A stretch of 64,000 nucleotides of DNA from Certhia americana. Its lineage: Eukaryota; Chordata; Aves; Passeriformes; Certhiidae. Where the stretch lies: positions 24,311,344 to 24,375,343 of the forward strand of contig CM031879.1 of the NCBI GenBank assembly GCA_018697195.1, read 5' to 3'. The notes below the pieces were generated by a model. That model had not been told where the DNA came from, ran no database searches, and worked only from the letters and a program-made list of their open reading frames with translations. Positions within the stretch are counted from its first letter, which is position 1, and every line of letters begins with the position of its first letter. Shown piece after piece: positions 24,406 through 38,445 of this stretch. Position numbers and translations under genes: made by a program.

Positions 24406-27400
24406 TGGAGACCTGCAGGCAAAGGACAGGACTCTTCCTAGGAAACAAACTGAGGAAGATCTAGCTTGGTGCCAGCCCTTTCACACGACTTGTGTTTCAT
24501 TTGTTTAACACAGGTGTAATACATAAACGTGTTCTAGTCTGGCTGCTGTCTCCAGACCCACTTCAGAGTGAGCACTGCCAGTGGAAATCAGCCAAGAGTG
24601 CTGAAGGCAGCCTCACCATCCCAGAGCAGTGCCAGGACTGCATTGGCAGAAACTGGAGCATGGCATGTGGTGGTGGCTGCATACACACCTTTGAACTTTC
24701 CCTTACAAATTAAATGCAGGGGAAAGTCAGGCATGGGCAAAACAGTTCAAAAAATACTGCCTTAATACAATTCAAATATAACCCCGCAGTGAACAACAAT
24801 TCACAACCTAGGACCCTTGTGTGTGCTTTCAAAAAATAGTCTGTAGGAAATTTAAATTGCAAATGAAGCTACTCTAATCTTAGCTTCTTTAAATACCTTA
24901 CTACATGGATCCTTCAGGGTGACAGATTACTAGATTTAGATTTCTTTCAAGTTAGTCTCATGACAACCATTTGGAAGATAATATAATCTCCATTTCTCTG
25001 CATCTCTGAGGTAGTCTTTGGCTGTTTGATGCATACTAAAGATACCTTTGTTCCAGCTCCTTGATACCCTGCCCCATAGAAAGCTCAGCTACCCCTTCAT
25101 TCTTGGTCCAGGATCTGTGTAAGTCTTTGCCTGTTAACAATACCAAAAATCCCCCTTCAAATCACCAACATCACGCGAACAATGGCAAACTACAGCCATT
25201 GTTCATCCACATGGACATTATAGCATTTCTAGTGACTAAACCTTTCTGGCAGGGTGATTGAGATTTCTCATGCAGGGAAAATACTGTATAAAGCTAAAAT
25301 GTATTGCAACCTATTTGTTGGTTAATCACCAAACAGTAAAGTTCTTGGTACAATTTCTCAGTAGAAGTATATTAAATTCAACTGAAGCAATTTAAGGATA
25401 GAGATAATGCTCTGTGCTCTAATAGTGTTTTATTTAAGTGTTTACTATTGCTAAATTTTGCTTGGACATATAATCTCAAACTACATATTTCAAGCCCACA
25501 AATCTCATGCCAGAATTACTAGGAAAAAATGTCCTCTATTATTCCACATCTTGGGAGCTACAGTGGGATAAAATTGAATAGCAGAGTTCTAAATTGAACC
25601 ATAACTATTCTCACTGATGTAAATAATGCAATACTTCAGAATTAAACCCACAAAGGAAGAAGTCAAAACATGATTGTTTTTAGTTTTGCTAGATAACATA
25701 GTAAAAAAAATCCTATACCAATGTCAACATCTAGGATTTGATCTTTTCCTGTGAAAATCTTTTTAAATACTCTGACAAAAAACCTGATATTCATATCCCC
25801 AAAGTAGAATTAATGACCTATGCACAAACCTCAGTATTGCTTCCATACCTTAGAAGTAAATCTGAACAGATGAAAACTTTCAAATAAAATATCCACAGCT
25901 ATGTTGTCACAATGGATGTTTCCAAGAGGACATGAGACTGCACCTCAGACAACTGCAATAGGTGTATAATAATAATGGTATAAATTACCTTTATACCATT
26001 TCTTATTCCTTCTACAGATTTTGTCAGAAAAATTAATACATCTTACACTGCATTCTGTACTTGCTATAGTCTGTCTCAGGAATGAATTATCACCAAATTT
26101 TAATGCTTCAATACTGTGCATTTTTATTCTCATTATATTCTCCCTTTTTTCCTCAATCTTGTGAGAAAAATTATAATAATAAAGAGAAAATAGCAGAACA
26201 TTTATCCATTTATCCATTCCCTTGACATCCTTAATATTGTAACCAGAACAGAAAATTATAAGAAAATGATTTGTTCTTATACTAAATATAGACACAAGGA
26301 AAGAAATAAGTTTAAAATTAATCAGTCCCCTGAAGAATATGAATCCTTGGTCCATCTTCAGTGCCCTAAAATGTACTTCTACATTAAGCATTGTCATCAA
26401 TTAAAGCTACAGTGAGTATTAAACATTGACATCTGCTACTGCAACGTGGACCGCTGTGAAGTAGGACTGCAATTGGACATGATGCCATTTTGGTACAATT
26501 AGGCATAGAGAAAAGAAAGGCAGAGCACTAGATCTCTGAAATGTTTTATAGAAGCATAGATGTTAGGAAATCTGAACTCTGCAAGTCCTTGTCTCTAAAC
26601 TGAAGAGGATCACATTTCTGCTAAGTATGCAGAATATGTTATATTTAATGTTATTTGGTCATTCCTTCTTTTACAAGGAGATACAAATGCATAAATTGTC
26701 ATTCCCTTGGTATATAACATTTCTATACCACGGAAGAAAACAAATCCATCAAATTGTTTATTAGAGTACCATTTCATAAGTACAATTCATCTTTAAGTAC
26801 ATATATATTTCTTTAAATACACACATATCATTACAATATCTACACACACATACAAATACAGAACAATGATATTCCAAGCCAAACAACTTTTTGCAAGTGA
26901 GCTTAGGATAAGCTTGCAGCTAAGTTGTCAGAACTGCCTGCATATCTTTAGCAAGGCAGAAGTGTAAAGAAAATTATCCTAGATGCTGCAGAGTATGTGT
27001 ATACTCAATAGCAGTGACCATGATCAAATTCATATTGCATCTTTTTTGGGTATGATTCTCCCAGTGTTAGGCCTTTTCTTTAGGGTGCTCTACTATCATG
27101 TAGTCAAGAGCAATTCCTGTACCAAAGAGATCATCAACTCAGTAAGAAATGGGTGAAGAAGCTGAGGCACAAAGACTTGCCATAGGGATAGAAAAAGAAT
27201 CAGTGACAAAGAATATGACTTGAGTTTCATGACTGCCATGACAATATCCTTTCACTTTCTAGGAGTCTGTTCACCAGTCTGAAAAGCAAGATAATTTAAT
27301 GACTGGAGATGATATGAAGATTTCTATTTTGATATTGGTGGAATACATCCAAAGGCACCTGATATTTCAAATGCCTTTACAAAATCTTTACAAAATACTT

Positions 27401-28109
27401 CATGTATCATAAAGCTCATCTAGAGACGTCTAAACATTTAACAGACTTCAAATACATATATTTAACTACCTACTTGAATCCAAATTCAAGTTCAGATTAG
27501 AAGCAGTGTGAATTGAGGGGCTATGAATTCTATCATGGGATAGAAAACCCAGAACCCTTGTGTGATGCTGGGAGGCATGCTACACCTTATTTCCCTCTGC
27601 TGGTAAATATGTACATCTGTCCTGTCCCTGTACTCTCTTGGCAATGTCTCACTGTGTTTTAAATGACTGCTATTTACTCATAATTCATTCTTTTTCCTAC
27701 AGAATCTTCCAATGAATTCTAAGAACATGAAAATATGTTCTTATAATTGAGAGAATAACTAGTAAACTAGTGTAAATCCATATTAATGAGTTCCCACTAA
27801 AACAAAGGTATCACCTGGTTTCAAGGTAACACAACATAAACATGCTAGCTTACCATTCACTTTGATTAGATAAACAACTAGTCTTGTGCAATATTTAAAA
27901 TGAACCTTTGGTTTAATTTTTATTAAGCATAAGGATTTATCACATGCCATAATTTGCTTCCTCCCTACCCTCAATGCATCATTTTTGCTTAAAAAGATTT
28001 TTTTTTAATTGAATTTAGTTTAAAAAGTTCCTTCCTGGCACTAAGTTGTATCATGTAGTCCAACTCTGAGTTTAGGAAAGTCATAATAAATTAACTCATT
28101 ATTAGTCTA
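24406..28109. other. Non-coding AT-rich sequence
   Basis: No repeat family or gene recognised. The 151-codon minus-strand frame at 25945-26400 is AT-rich and rich in Ile/Phe/Asn, as chance frames are. Confidence 0.6.
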
Positions 28110-28690
28110 TGTTTGGGATAAAGATGGGACGAGGTCCCATTGGCAATTAAAGGATGGTTTATTGCAAAATCAGTCTCACAAAAGGGTGAGACCTTTCGGT
28201 TTTTACATTCAGCACTATGACACCAGAAAACCATCTTAATTCTAGTTACAATGTCTTTTATATATTTCTGATCCAATCAACTACTTCCACAAAGTTCTCT
28301 AGCATCTTCATAAACCAATCATTTAACAATCATTAATTACTATGTTTGCTACATTGCTACTGTGATACATCTTTTTATCCAATCATATAATTCTATGAAA
28401 ACTTACTGCTGTACCTTTTAACAACCCTATAACATGCTCTATTACTAAACTTTAATATTTTCTAATACCTTGCTTAGCATATTTATTTGCTTATATGAGG
28501 CATATTTCTACTTGCTTAAAACATATTTCTATATGAATGAACTATAGTTCTAGATGAACTATAAAGGATAGTTTTACTTTTACTGTGTTAAATCCCAGAG
28601 CCTTCTCCAAGGCCTTAGATCAATGTTGTACCCATCTCTATCTCTTATGGTACTGTAGTCAAGGTCTTTTTCTAATTATGCACTCAATAG
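28110..28690 (-). mobile_element. Passerine-type ERV LTR, minus strand (far end approximate)
   Basis: Read on the minus strand this contains a TATA-like ATATATAAAAG, an R-like hairpin-prone stretch (GGTCTCACCC...GTGAGAC) and an AATAAA signal in TTTTGCAATAAACC (complement of about 28156-28169). The element would end ...CCCAAACA at 28110. This is the order expected of U3-R-U5. The sequence resembles LTRs I know from songbird genomes. I could not find a convincing TSD, so the upstream boundary near 28690 is a guess. The minus-strand open frame 28091-28276 lies within it and is not a gene. Confidence 0.5.
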
Positions 28691-31600
28691 TGAACACAAA
28701 GGAAGTAGAAATCTACCAGATCTACCAGTATGCAGAAAGAAAATGGAAAAGTATGGTCGAAGTCTGTGAAGATGTTACATCATGTAGGAAGGAAATCAAT
28801 TATTTTCAAAGATCATGAATTATGGAAATATGTGTCACATGGCTTAAAATCATAAGGAAATAAATTACAGTTAAAAGTTTCCTATTTTCTTATTTTAATT
28901 TGTGATGAACAAACTGCAAATTACTGCTTTCCAGAGTTCTTTTCTGTGTCAAAACCTTGGCCATGAGAATTTCTGAAATTTCAAGAAATTTTACGTATCC
29001 AATGTGTTGATAAAGCATAAGAACAGCAAATCTGGGAAATCTGAAAATGAATGAAATTGAGTATCTGAATTTAAAAGAGCGAACCTATGGAATTAAGATA
29101 TTTTTATATATAAGAGATTGAAGAAGACACCAAGAGCAATTTAAAGAAATACCTTTGCATTTACCACAAAAAGTAAAAAGGTGTCTTAACTCCTTTTTCA
29201 ATCATATGAAATTACAAGAGACTTGAAAAGGTCACAAAACTTCCCAGACCAGATCAACAAAGATAAAAAAAACACATTTGTGCTCGTAAATTGACAAAAA
29301 TAACTTGCCGAAGTTTATGTAATAGTCAATAACCAGGGATATTAATGCAAGCATCTTAAATACCTAGCAACATCAATTATTAGTAGCTATCACATTCAGA
29401 AACATAGTAGGACATTAGAATTACGTTCTTGTCCTCTCCAGTACTGCTTAATTCTGATAAACACCAAGAAGAAGCTATACACATCTCCTATAGGAGAGTC
29501 TCTAGGTGTAAGCTACTACACTCAACAAGAAGTAAGTAAATGAGCAGTGGAATGAATTTTGGGGTCAGGAAGAAAGCAAGATTAAGAAAATATTTAATAA
29601 GAAAGTGTGGAAAGCCTCATAGAAAATATCTGTAGCAAATACAGTGAAATTCTGTCAGCCTTGATGGGTGATCAGTATGATGAGTGAAGAAGACATGAGG
29701 TATATTCTCTAGGAACATGTATTTCCCTTTCATTGGATTTTGCAAACTGTTTAACCACCTACTTTTTTCTGTATGCTTTAGAGACCTCCTGCAGTTACCA
29801 TCATTTTGCCTGAAACAGGTCAGAGTCTCTTAGAAGTCTCTTTCTCTGTTTTTTTGCTGTGAAACCAAGAAGTAGTATTTTACTATGCATTATTAATATT
29901 CACAAGAAATGTGCTCTTAGAGAAAAGTGATGCAGTGAAATTATGAGAGCAGAGAGGGGTCTTTCAAGTGCACAGTTTCAACATGACAGGAGCCTGCCCT
30001 GCTAAACACACACTTCTAACATAAGGGGACTTCTGCTACCTCCACTACTGGCCATGGTGGCAAACTGCTGAAGTCTCCTCCAGGCAAAACCACACACTAG
30101 GTCTTCCTGCTTCTCCATAGTTTGATGCCTAGAAAATTTACAGCAGTATGTCACCATTTTTACACAATTATCTACTTAACCTCCAGTTTTCCTGCTCCTG
30201 GCTCTCACAGTCTGTTTTGAGGGACAGTTTATCTGGACACCTTCAGTTTGGCACTATCTATGCAAGTAGTGATAGATAACGACTAGCTATTTTCCATTAG
30301 AATGCTTACCAGCCCAAAGTCTTTACAGATGGGGAGGGCTCATTCTCTGCAGCTCACTGGAAGGGCTCCCAGGTGTTGCAGAGCTGTTGTCCCCCACCGG
30401 CTCCATTGGGACCTATAACAATGGTGACTCAAATCAATAACTCTGATTCTTAGGCTAACTTTTGACCAAACTTCTTGGTTTTTTTCCTTTAAGATTTTAC
30501 ACCTTTTCTTGTGTTTTCCACCTTGAATGCTTCAGCTGCTAACAATCCTGTCTCAACAATTTCACTTCTTTTTTTCCACTAAGTTTACCTTTGTGACCTA
30601 AGTTACCTTTCTGCATAATTTCTGACAGGCGTTCTTCAGCAGCATGAGCAAAGGTTATGCAGTGGGGCTGTATGATAACTAAGACTTAAAACTTGGGACA
30701 CAGGTGCAGAAACCCTGCATCTGGGTTCATCTGGGCGCACAGCCCTTGCTATTCTTTGCCAAGCTTTGGATCCTCATTCCCACACTCCTAGGAAAAGATT
30801 CTCTTCGTCTCTCCCAGAGCTGACCTAAAACCACATGCAGACTGAACAGAGTGTAGCTCCCCACCCATTACCAGGTCCAGCTCAGGGTCAATCATCTGAG
30901 ATGTCAAAGTCCTAACGAAAAGAATTTTTAAAATAAAGTGAGATCTATTGCTAGTTCTGGGGCAGAGATTGTGTCTTTTAAGGCCCATATTCTTAGTGAG
31001 GGAGCTTTGATGTGCTATTCAAAGCTTTTTTCTTTTTTTCTTTTCTTGTTCACAGTCCACTGTATTTAAGGACCAAAGTGCAGCCAGAGACCTGACATGG
31101 TATAGGAAACATGGCAAGCTTTTAGCAGTATGATACTTCACAGCTGGTATTTAATACAGTTTGCTTGACCAGCTGTGAGAGAATACATCACTGGCCAGAT
31201 GCTGCCTTCTTCTTCAGGACAGTTGGGACAGGGTTGGTAAGCTTTTTCTCTGCTCTAACAGAGATTTATACAGTCCAGGGATCTTCACATGCATGACCGA
31301 CTATTCATTCTCTTCAATGGTCATAGCAGCTTCATTTTTTCATGCCTGACCAGGAAAGGAGAGTCTGCACATTAATCACTGTCTCAGGTGTTTTATCAGG
31401 TAGACATGATGGAGGGTTATAACACATAATGTAGCAAAGCTGCATTTGCAAGGCTTGGGTACAGTGCTGAAAAAGTGCTTTGAAACACAGGAAGCACCCA
31501 AGCACTCCTCTCCCATTATAAACATACTGAAAGAGAAGGAGTGAGCAACCATTGATCTCTCTGCTTACTTTTTGCTCAAGTGCATAGACCATGCATAACC

Positions 31601-32117
31601 TTTTGACTACCAGCTGTCATAAAAATAGGCCACAGAATTTAGCATCACCACTACCTACAGTTTATAATATCAAGGAATAGGGCTCATATTGTATCAAATT
31701 TATCCAATATATTTATCAAATTTGCAACAATATATATAATTTGCAACTCCAAAAGTCTAGCTAATGACCTTAGAAATATCAAAATCTTGTTGCACAAGTG
31801 TTAAGCATCTTGGGAAGATGTTGGGTTGGAGGTGGGCACCTCAGACTTTTCAGCAGAAAATAAAATGTATTTTTTATGATGGGCTCTGCATAAAGGGCAT
31901 TTTCATCTGAGGGAAAATGCAAAAACAGTTTAAACTGCTAAAAAAAACCACATATAACTTTATATCTGTGTTTTGGAATGAATTAAGTGAATATAAAAGA
32001 ATGCTAGGGTATATCATAGCAATCTAAGACTTTACCACTGTGCCTGCTTCAACAGAAAAGATTCACAACAGTTTCTTGCAAGAACCACTAATGTTCCTTT
32101 TCTAGATGTCTGTAGTG
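28691..32117. other. Non-coding sequence
   Basis: Nothing recognised. Slightly higher GC around 30.0-30.4 kb without a CpG cluster. Confidence 0.6.
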
Positions 32118-32527
32118 GTGGTATGTGGAGAGGCTTTGCCTATGTTAAGGAGACATAAGAGGCTTCTCTCACAGGATCCTCTGTTCTGTTATGCCAATGT
32201 ACCCCTGCTCTGCTCCCTCAGTCAGCCCTGTTAATCCCCTCTCCATCCCTGTGTCCCTCAATCACTCCTTCCCAATTTCCCCATTGGCTCACATACCCCA
32301 ATCCCACCTTTGTAGCCCGATGCCCCCTGATAATTGGTCCCTGATGCTCTCCCAGCCCCCAGCACCCATATACTTAAACCTGAACCCTTCCCATGAGCCC
32401 TGCCTTTGACCCTGGACTGTCTGCATTCATGGCTGGAATAAACATTTCTGTGGAACCCATACAAAGGCTCTTCCTGCTTCTCTTTACCATCACCTTATTA
32501 ATAGCTATCCTGGTCACAACAGTGGTA
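32118..32527 (+). mobile_element. ERVK-type solo LTR, 398 bp, perfect 6-bp TSD GTGGTA
   Basis: The LTR runs from TGTGGAGAGG at 32124 to GGTCACAACA at 32521, with identical GTGGTA on both sides (32118-32123 and 32522-32527). Inside are a reversed CCAAT box (CCCCATTGGCTC, about 32280), a TATA-like CATATACTTAAA (about 32367) and AATAAA at 32437-32442, in promoter-then-poly(A) order. TG...CA ends, the 6-bp TSD and length fit an ERVK/class-II solo LTR. The perfect duplication suggests a fairly young insertion. The proline-rich open frames on both strands here are chance frames in C-rich LTR sequence. Confidence 0.8.
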
Positions 32528-34859
32528 AGCTGAAAATGCAATTATAAGAAAACGCATAATGGATATGACATAGTGGTATTAATAAAAAGTTTGAGAATGT
32601 GCGTAAGTTACCTAAAAGACTCATCAGCCTGGATGTACAATGACAATAAATACACCATTAAATACTCCACAAACATATCCAGAGGGAGCACTTGAAGAAG
32701 ACCTGTTACCACAAAACGATCAAAATGAAGGGCTAAAGTTAATGCCATGATACCTAACCAGTTCAGACTTTTCGAGCGTTTACATTGATTGGCAAAAATT
32801 AGGTATCCCTACTACATTTCCCCAAGATATCTACAATTGCAGTACAGTGAGGATTTTATTTTGCTGACAAATCTGCTTTTGCCAGACATGCTATATCTGA
32901 CAGCAGTGTCTAACAATGGGCTTATAGCTTGAAGGATATTTTAGGCATTTTAAAACTATATATGTGACTACCTGTAGGATAGAGAGTCCCTGTAAATTCC
33001 CAACACAGAATACATGTTAAAACAATGAACCAATACCAAAGTGGCTGGTCTTTCTGTCTTGGGTGCTACAGAAGAATAGGGATGCCAGCTACTGAGTACT
33101 CATCATGTCTTCTAGGGTCTTCTTAGGTTAATGACATGCTGGTTTTGGATGTGCTTTCCAGCACTCCTTAGACAGAGAATGCAATTCAAATTCTTTCTCC
33201 TTCAAGTCTAAGGACTTGCCTAAGGACAGTGTCTCTTGGTTTCTGATCTGGGTATCCTGAGAAGTTGTACATAGATACATTGAGATCCTGAAGACCTGCT
33301 GATATTGGTGCCATCAATACATGCCAGTTTTCTGTTGTTTTTTCTGGTACTTCTGCATTTCCATTCACTATGCACTCATATCAGTCTTCATGGTTCTTTA
33401 TAATTCCTTTCATAGATAATATAATCACAAAATTACATCAATGAATCATGTGCTGACAGCTCCTGACACTTTGCTAAACAAAAACAAAACACCTGCAAGT
33501 AAAAAAACATCAGAGTTACTGAAGAACTGCAGGATAAGAAAAAGATAAATTTGGGGTTAAAAAAGACCTAACAGTATTGAAGGAGCTGCCATCACCTCCT
33601 GAAAACAAGCCTGTTCATTTCTGGGATTAGAAACTAGTTACCAGAATCTTTTTTTCAGGAGGTTGACCCAAGGCTTATGCAAGACTTTTTCTTGACAAAT
33701 ATGAGAGATGGACAAAAGTGTTTAGGAAACTGGGGAGAAAGAAGTGCTGTAAAATGTGCTAGAAAAGGCCACACATAGGGACTAATCACATCAAATTGGT
33801 CATAGCATAAATGAGTATCTGGACCTGCCACCCTCAAAAGTAGTTATGCTAAGAGACCACAGACTTGTTCATCCAAGAGCAACTCAAAGATTAAATGAAC
33901 ATGGTCAGCATAGTATTTGTTTGGCAGTATCTTAATTTATTTATAATGGCATGATATTTACTGCCATTTTTAATACTAATCATCAGCAGGAAAAGGAAGA
34001 TATGACACTGAACAACACTGCTTTCAGAGACATAGCTTCACAGGCAGAGTGTCTGTGAGCAGCTCAGCAGAGCCCTCAAAGATCCACACTGCTGACTGAG
34101 TCAAACATAGACTAAGCCTGACCCCTGGCAGGATCCCCAGCACTGCACAGCCACAAGCAGAGGATACTACATGTTTTTACAACAGTGCCTAGCTCTGAGA
34201 CATTCTTGGTCATGCCTGCAACCTGAGAACCAGACATCTAAGACCCCTGTTGCTAGTGTCAGGTCACACTGGTGCATAATTCCACGCTGACATAGCCTTG
34301 TCCCTGTGCTGCAGGGAGGTGAGGAGAGGCCAGAGACCTGCTCTGTGAGATCCTCAAAAGCTATGCAAAATTTGATTTCACAGGAAAAAGTCTGGATACA
34401 AGCAAAACAGCTAACCTATCTGGGTTAACCCACTCATTTTTGCCTGAAACACTCAATTGTACATATTTCTGTATTTAAGGATAGTTTGCCTTCCTAAGAG
34501 GCAGAGCATCTTGGCAGCTGGGACACTCCTGCCTTATGTCAAAAATGCAAGTCTGAGTTCCTACTTTGAATCAGGCCCATGTAGAGATTTGAAGCTGAAT
34601 CTTTTGGGCTGCTTCCCACAGTACACTATTGTGTATGCACACTGGTGTTTACGCACCTGGTTCCTGTGCTGTGGTGAAAGCTACATTCAGCTGATCCACA
34701 CCTTGAGCTCAGCCAGAGGATAGGGCTGTACTTCCACAGTGGAGATCCCTACAGCGACATGGAGCATCCCTTTCTTCGAGCTGCCAGTTATCTCTCTTGA
34801 ATAATTAATGGACAGCTTGTTAACCATGTAGCACTGTCAGCTCACAGATGGTTCTGCAC

Positions 34860-34905
34860 AAGATTATAGACACTTACTGGTGGCAAGATTATAGACACTT
34901 ACTGG
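34860..34905. repeat. Short direct duplication, period 25
   Basis: Two identical 21-bp copies beginning AAGATTATAGACACTTACTG at 34860 and 34885. Confidence 0.9.
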
Positions 34906-37900
34906 TTAAAAGATTGATGACAGTGGAAACACATGAAGATACACTCAGGAAATAATTCCCCTTGATGAATTTGACCTGTAATTGCCAGGGTTATGACTAC
35001 AGTGCCTCCAGGGTATGATAATGTGAATTGTCTACTGCTTTTTCATCAATAAATTTCAACTGCTAAATTGATAAAGCCACCAATACTTTAATTCAGATTC
35101 AGTTACACATCATCTGATGTCACAACTGAAACAGTGAAAACAACACTGAGTTCAGTTCAGTAATGTGTAGAAAGAGTAAGCATATAGTAAAAAATAGGTG
35201 CTATGCCACATTTCCTTAAATGATCACGGGGAGGATTAACATTTATCCTCTCATTACTCATCTCATCATAAGGTCTATTGCATCTAAAGGCCAGATAATA
35301 TGCTTTACTGTAATACTGCTTCTTCATGGAAGTATAACTTGCTGCATCTGATCAGCTTGGAAATGTCAATTGGAGGAAGGGAACCAAAGAAATCAAGAAG
35401 GTTTATTCTACTTCAGAATTATCCTAAACTCAGAACAGATACTCAAAAAACTGTTAGAAAGAAAAATAGTAATAAATACATTCTACTTACAGAAATAAGT
35501 TATGGTTCTAGTATCAGTAAAATGGGGGAAAAGAATTTGTATTGAACTTCTTCAACACATTAACTCCAGATGCAGAAAATGCACTAATCTCCCTAATCAT
35601 CACTCACCAGAGTTTATAACGCTAACAAGTAGTAACACTTTTCCTACCACAAACTGACATCAAGGGATTATCATTCATCCTTTGTGTAGACAGCATGAAA
35701 ATTGACACTCCACAGAGACATTATAAGTAAAGCCAAACACCACAGGATTATTAAATAGTCCAGGTAACTTTCCACATCTTCCAAAGAGGCATTTTTGCAC
35801 ACTATAACTTCCTACAAATGTATTACTGTCACAATGACTTGCTCTTGAGGTTTTTAGTCCAGGCACAGAGAAAAAAGTGTTCCTGTGCAATGTGAAGGAC
35901 TGCGACGTGGAAAACTTTCAGTAACAGTCGTTGACCTTTCACTGTAGAAAACTGTCAGAGCAGTGAAACTAAGAATGAGGATTTTTTTTCAGTGGCTGCT
36001 GGGGTGTTATACAGCCTTTCAAGTGTGTACTAATTCAAATCCTGCCTGAACCGGTATTCTTCTTTCAGCTGTACTCAGCTGACAATTACTCTGCTAAAGT
36101 TAAATGATTGCTATCAGCTTCCTCCTGAAGAATGCAAATAAACAAATAAACAAAAAAGTTAACTACAAGACTATCTCATGTTCTCCAATATAATCCTAGT
36201 TCTGTGAGACTTCACCAAAACTAATCTTCTGTTTTCTTTCCCACAGTATAAAGAATACAACCATTATCTGCAGCTCCAGCACAATCTCCTATCCATCAAT
36301 ACATTCCACCAGCATTTAAATGTCAATTGGCCTTGACATAGCTTTCTTTTCAAATCAAAATCAAACCTTTTCACTCTATACCTCCTGTTAAAATACCAGT
36401 CCAAGCTCCTATCATCTCCTTCTTTTACCCATACAACCTTCTTCTTTATGACGTCCCCATGATCTGCATTAATCTTTTTTTGATGCATTGAAAATAATGA
36501 AATAAGCATGAAATAAAAGGACAACATTTATAAGGAAACAATATTTAAACCAATCTGTATACAGCTATTGTGTTCCAAAACACACAGCCTAATTGATATA
36601 GGCTTTCTAATTTCCTGCAATCATAGAAAAATAAGGGGCTACATTACTACAAGCTAGGAAGAGAAAGTGTGACTTATAATCTCAATTTGGACTGCAAATC
36701 ATAAAAGAGTCAGAATAAATTTTGAATCCCTCAGTGCTTGACACTTCCAGAAGATGACAAATACTGAGAAAAGAAGACCCCAGAGACTATTTAATATAAG
36801 CAGTTAACATCACCTACTAAATATTTTCAAGATATTCTACAATAACAACAAATAGGCAATGGGTTTATAATTTACTCAAAAGCATTAGAATGCAGATGGT
36901 CAGACAAAATTGGTTTCAAATCCAATAATGTCCCATCATCCCTTTTTTTAGGAGTATACTTCCTACATCATCAGGAAGCATTACATAAGAGAATCTATTT
37001 TCAAATGGTCTTTACCGTGGATGCCTTTCTACATGTTTGCATGTAATCAAAGTTTTCTGAGACGCCTGTTTGCAGGTATGCAATGGTACATAACACTGAG
37101 GCATAAAGCTCAGCTTCTATACACTGAAAATCCAACCTTATCACCTAGAAAAGTCTTATCAAAAAGCAGGATACTAGTTGAAGGAATTTAGTGCCTTCCC
37201 TATTTGCTGGGATACACATTTAGGGCTTGATCTGGCAAGGTCCTAAATGTACTGCTCCTGACACTGTGAGCAATCAGGCATGTGAGTAAATTAAACAGCT
37301 GACTCATTTCTTTGACTCTCTGTTCCACACACATGCATTGGGTGGCATGTGACTGATGAGGTGCTTCATGGGACGTCAGCCAAAATGTGCAGACTCTCAC
37401 ACTGCTCAGACTAAGGGAGAAGTTAAACATCCTAAATATTTCAGAAGAGTATGTGTGTTTATGTACAAATATGCATATACATATATACATATATATGTTT
37501 ATATGCACACGAACACAATTTTCTGTGTACATTTCATACATTTATATTTTCATAGGTTTGCATATCTTATATAAGAATTGACAAGGTTTGAGCCTTGTCT
37601 TGCTGATACTGCTGAGTTTACAGCTACAGATGAAATTATTGCAGACCATATTTCTAGACACTTCTGAAGAGAAGTAACACATTCTTAATGAATAAAATGT
37701 GTAATTTTCCCTAGTCCTGCTCTAGTTATTCAAAATAGCAAATAACCCTCCAAGTGAAGTAGCCTTGATCCCATTTGAATTTGAGCATTAGTAAAATCAA
37801 ATGTTTTGAATTAAGGATGCTAGAAAAAAATTCTGAAATAGTGACAGAAGAATATATCTATATTACATATATCTTTAAAGCTTCCATCACATCTTTGTGA

Positions 37901-38387
37901 TCTTTGTATCCCCACTGGAACATAAGGCCAGTCAGCAAAGAAAAGACTGAACTCTGTCATTGAAAAAGACATTTTCTCAGACATTCATGGGGACTGTGGT
38001 TTTGGCAGAAAATTTCATACATCCTGGCAGAGACGGTACATTTCCACAAAAGGATTTTCCTTTTCTGTTTCCACATAAATCTATGGAAGTTGCCACCAGC
38101 TACAATGGGAACAGAAGTGGGAAGAACAAGAAGGCACAGGATCCTTTCCTGACTTTGCTGTTGAACTTCTGCAAGAACTCCAGAAATTAATTTCATCTTT
38201 CCATGTCTTGATTATCTCAGATGTAAACTGGGGATGATTGACCCTGCTGTTCTTCATAACACACCACAAAATCCATGCAAGAAATCTAATATTTAAACAA
38301 CACCCAAACTGTACAAAATCTATGGAAAAAGAGATTAAATTACTTTGGTTGGTGAGTTTCAAATGAATGTTCTAGTACTAATCTGGC

Positions 38388-38388
<1 letters not shown>

Positions 38389-38445
<57 letters not shown>
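38389..38445. repeat. (ATT)n microsatellite, about 19 units
   Basis: Uninterrupted ATT/TTA trinucleotide repeat of about 57 bp. Probably length-polymorphic. It produces the poly-Leu open frame at 38345-38629, which is not a gene. Confidence 0.97.

Noticed and set aside
32191..32409. Proline-rich plus-strand frame
   Set aside because: It lies entirely within the solo LTR at 32124-32521.
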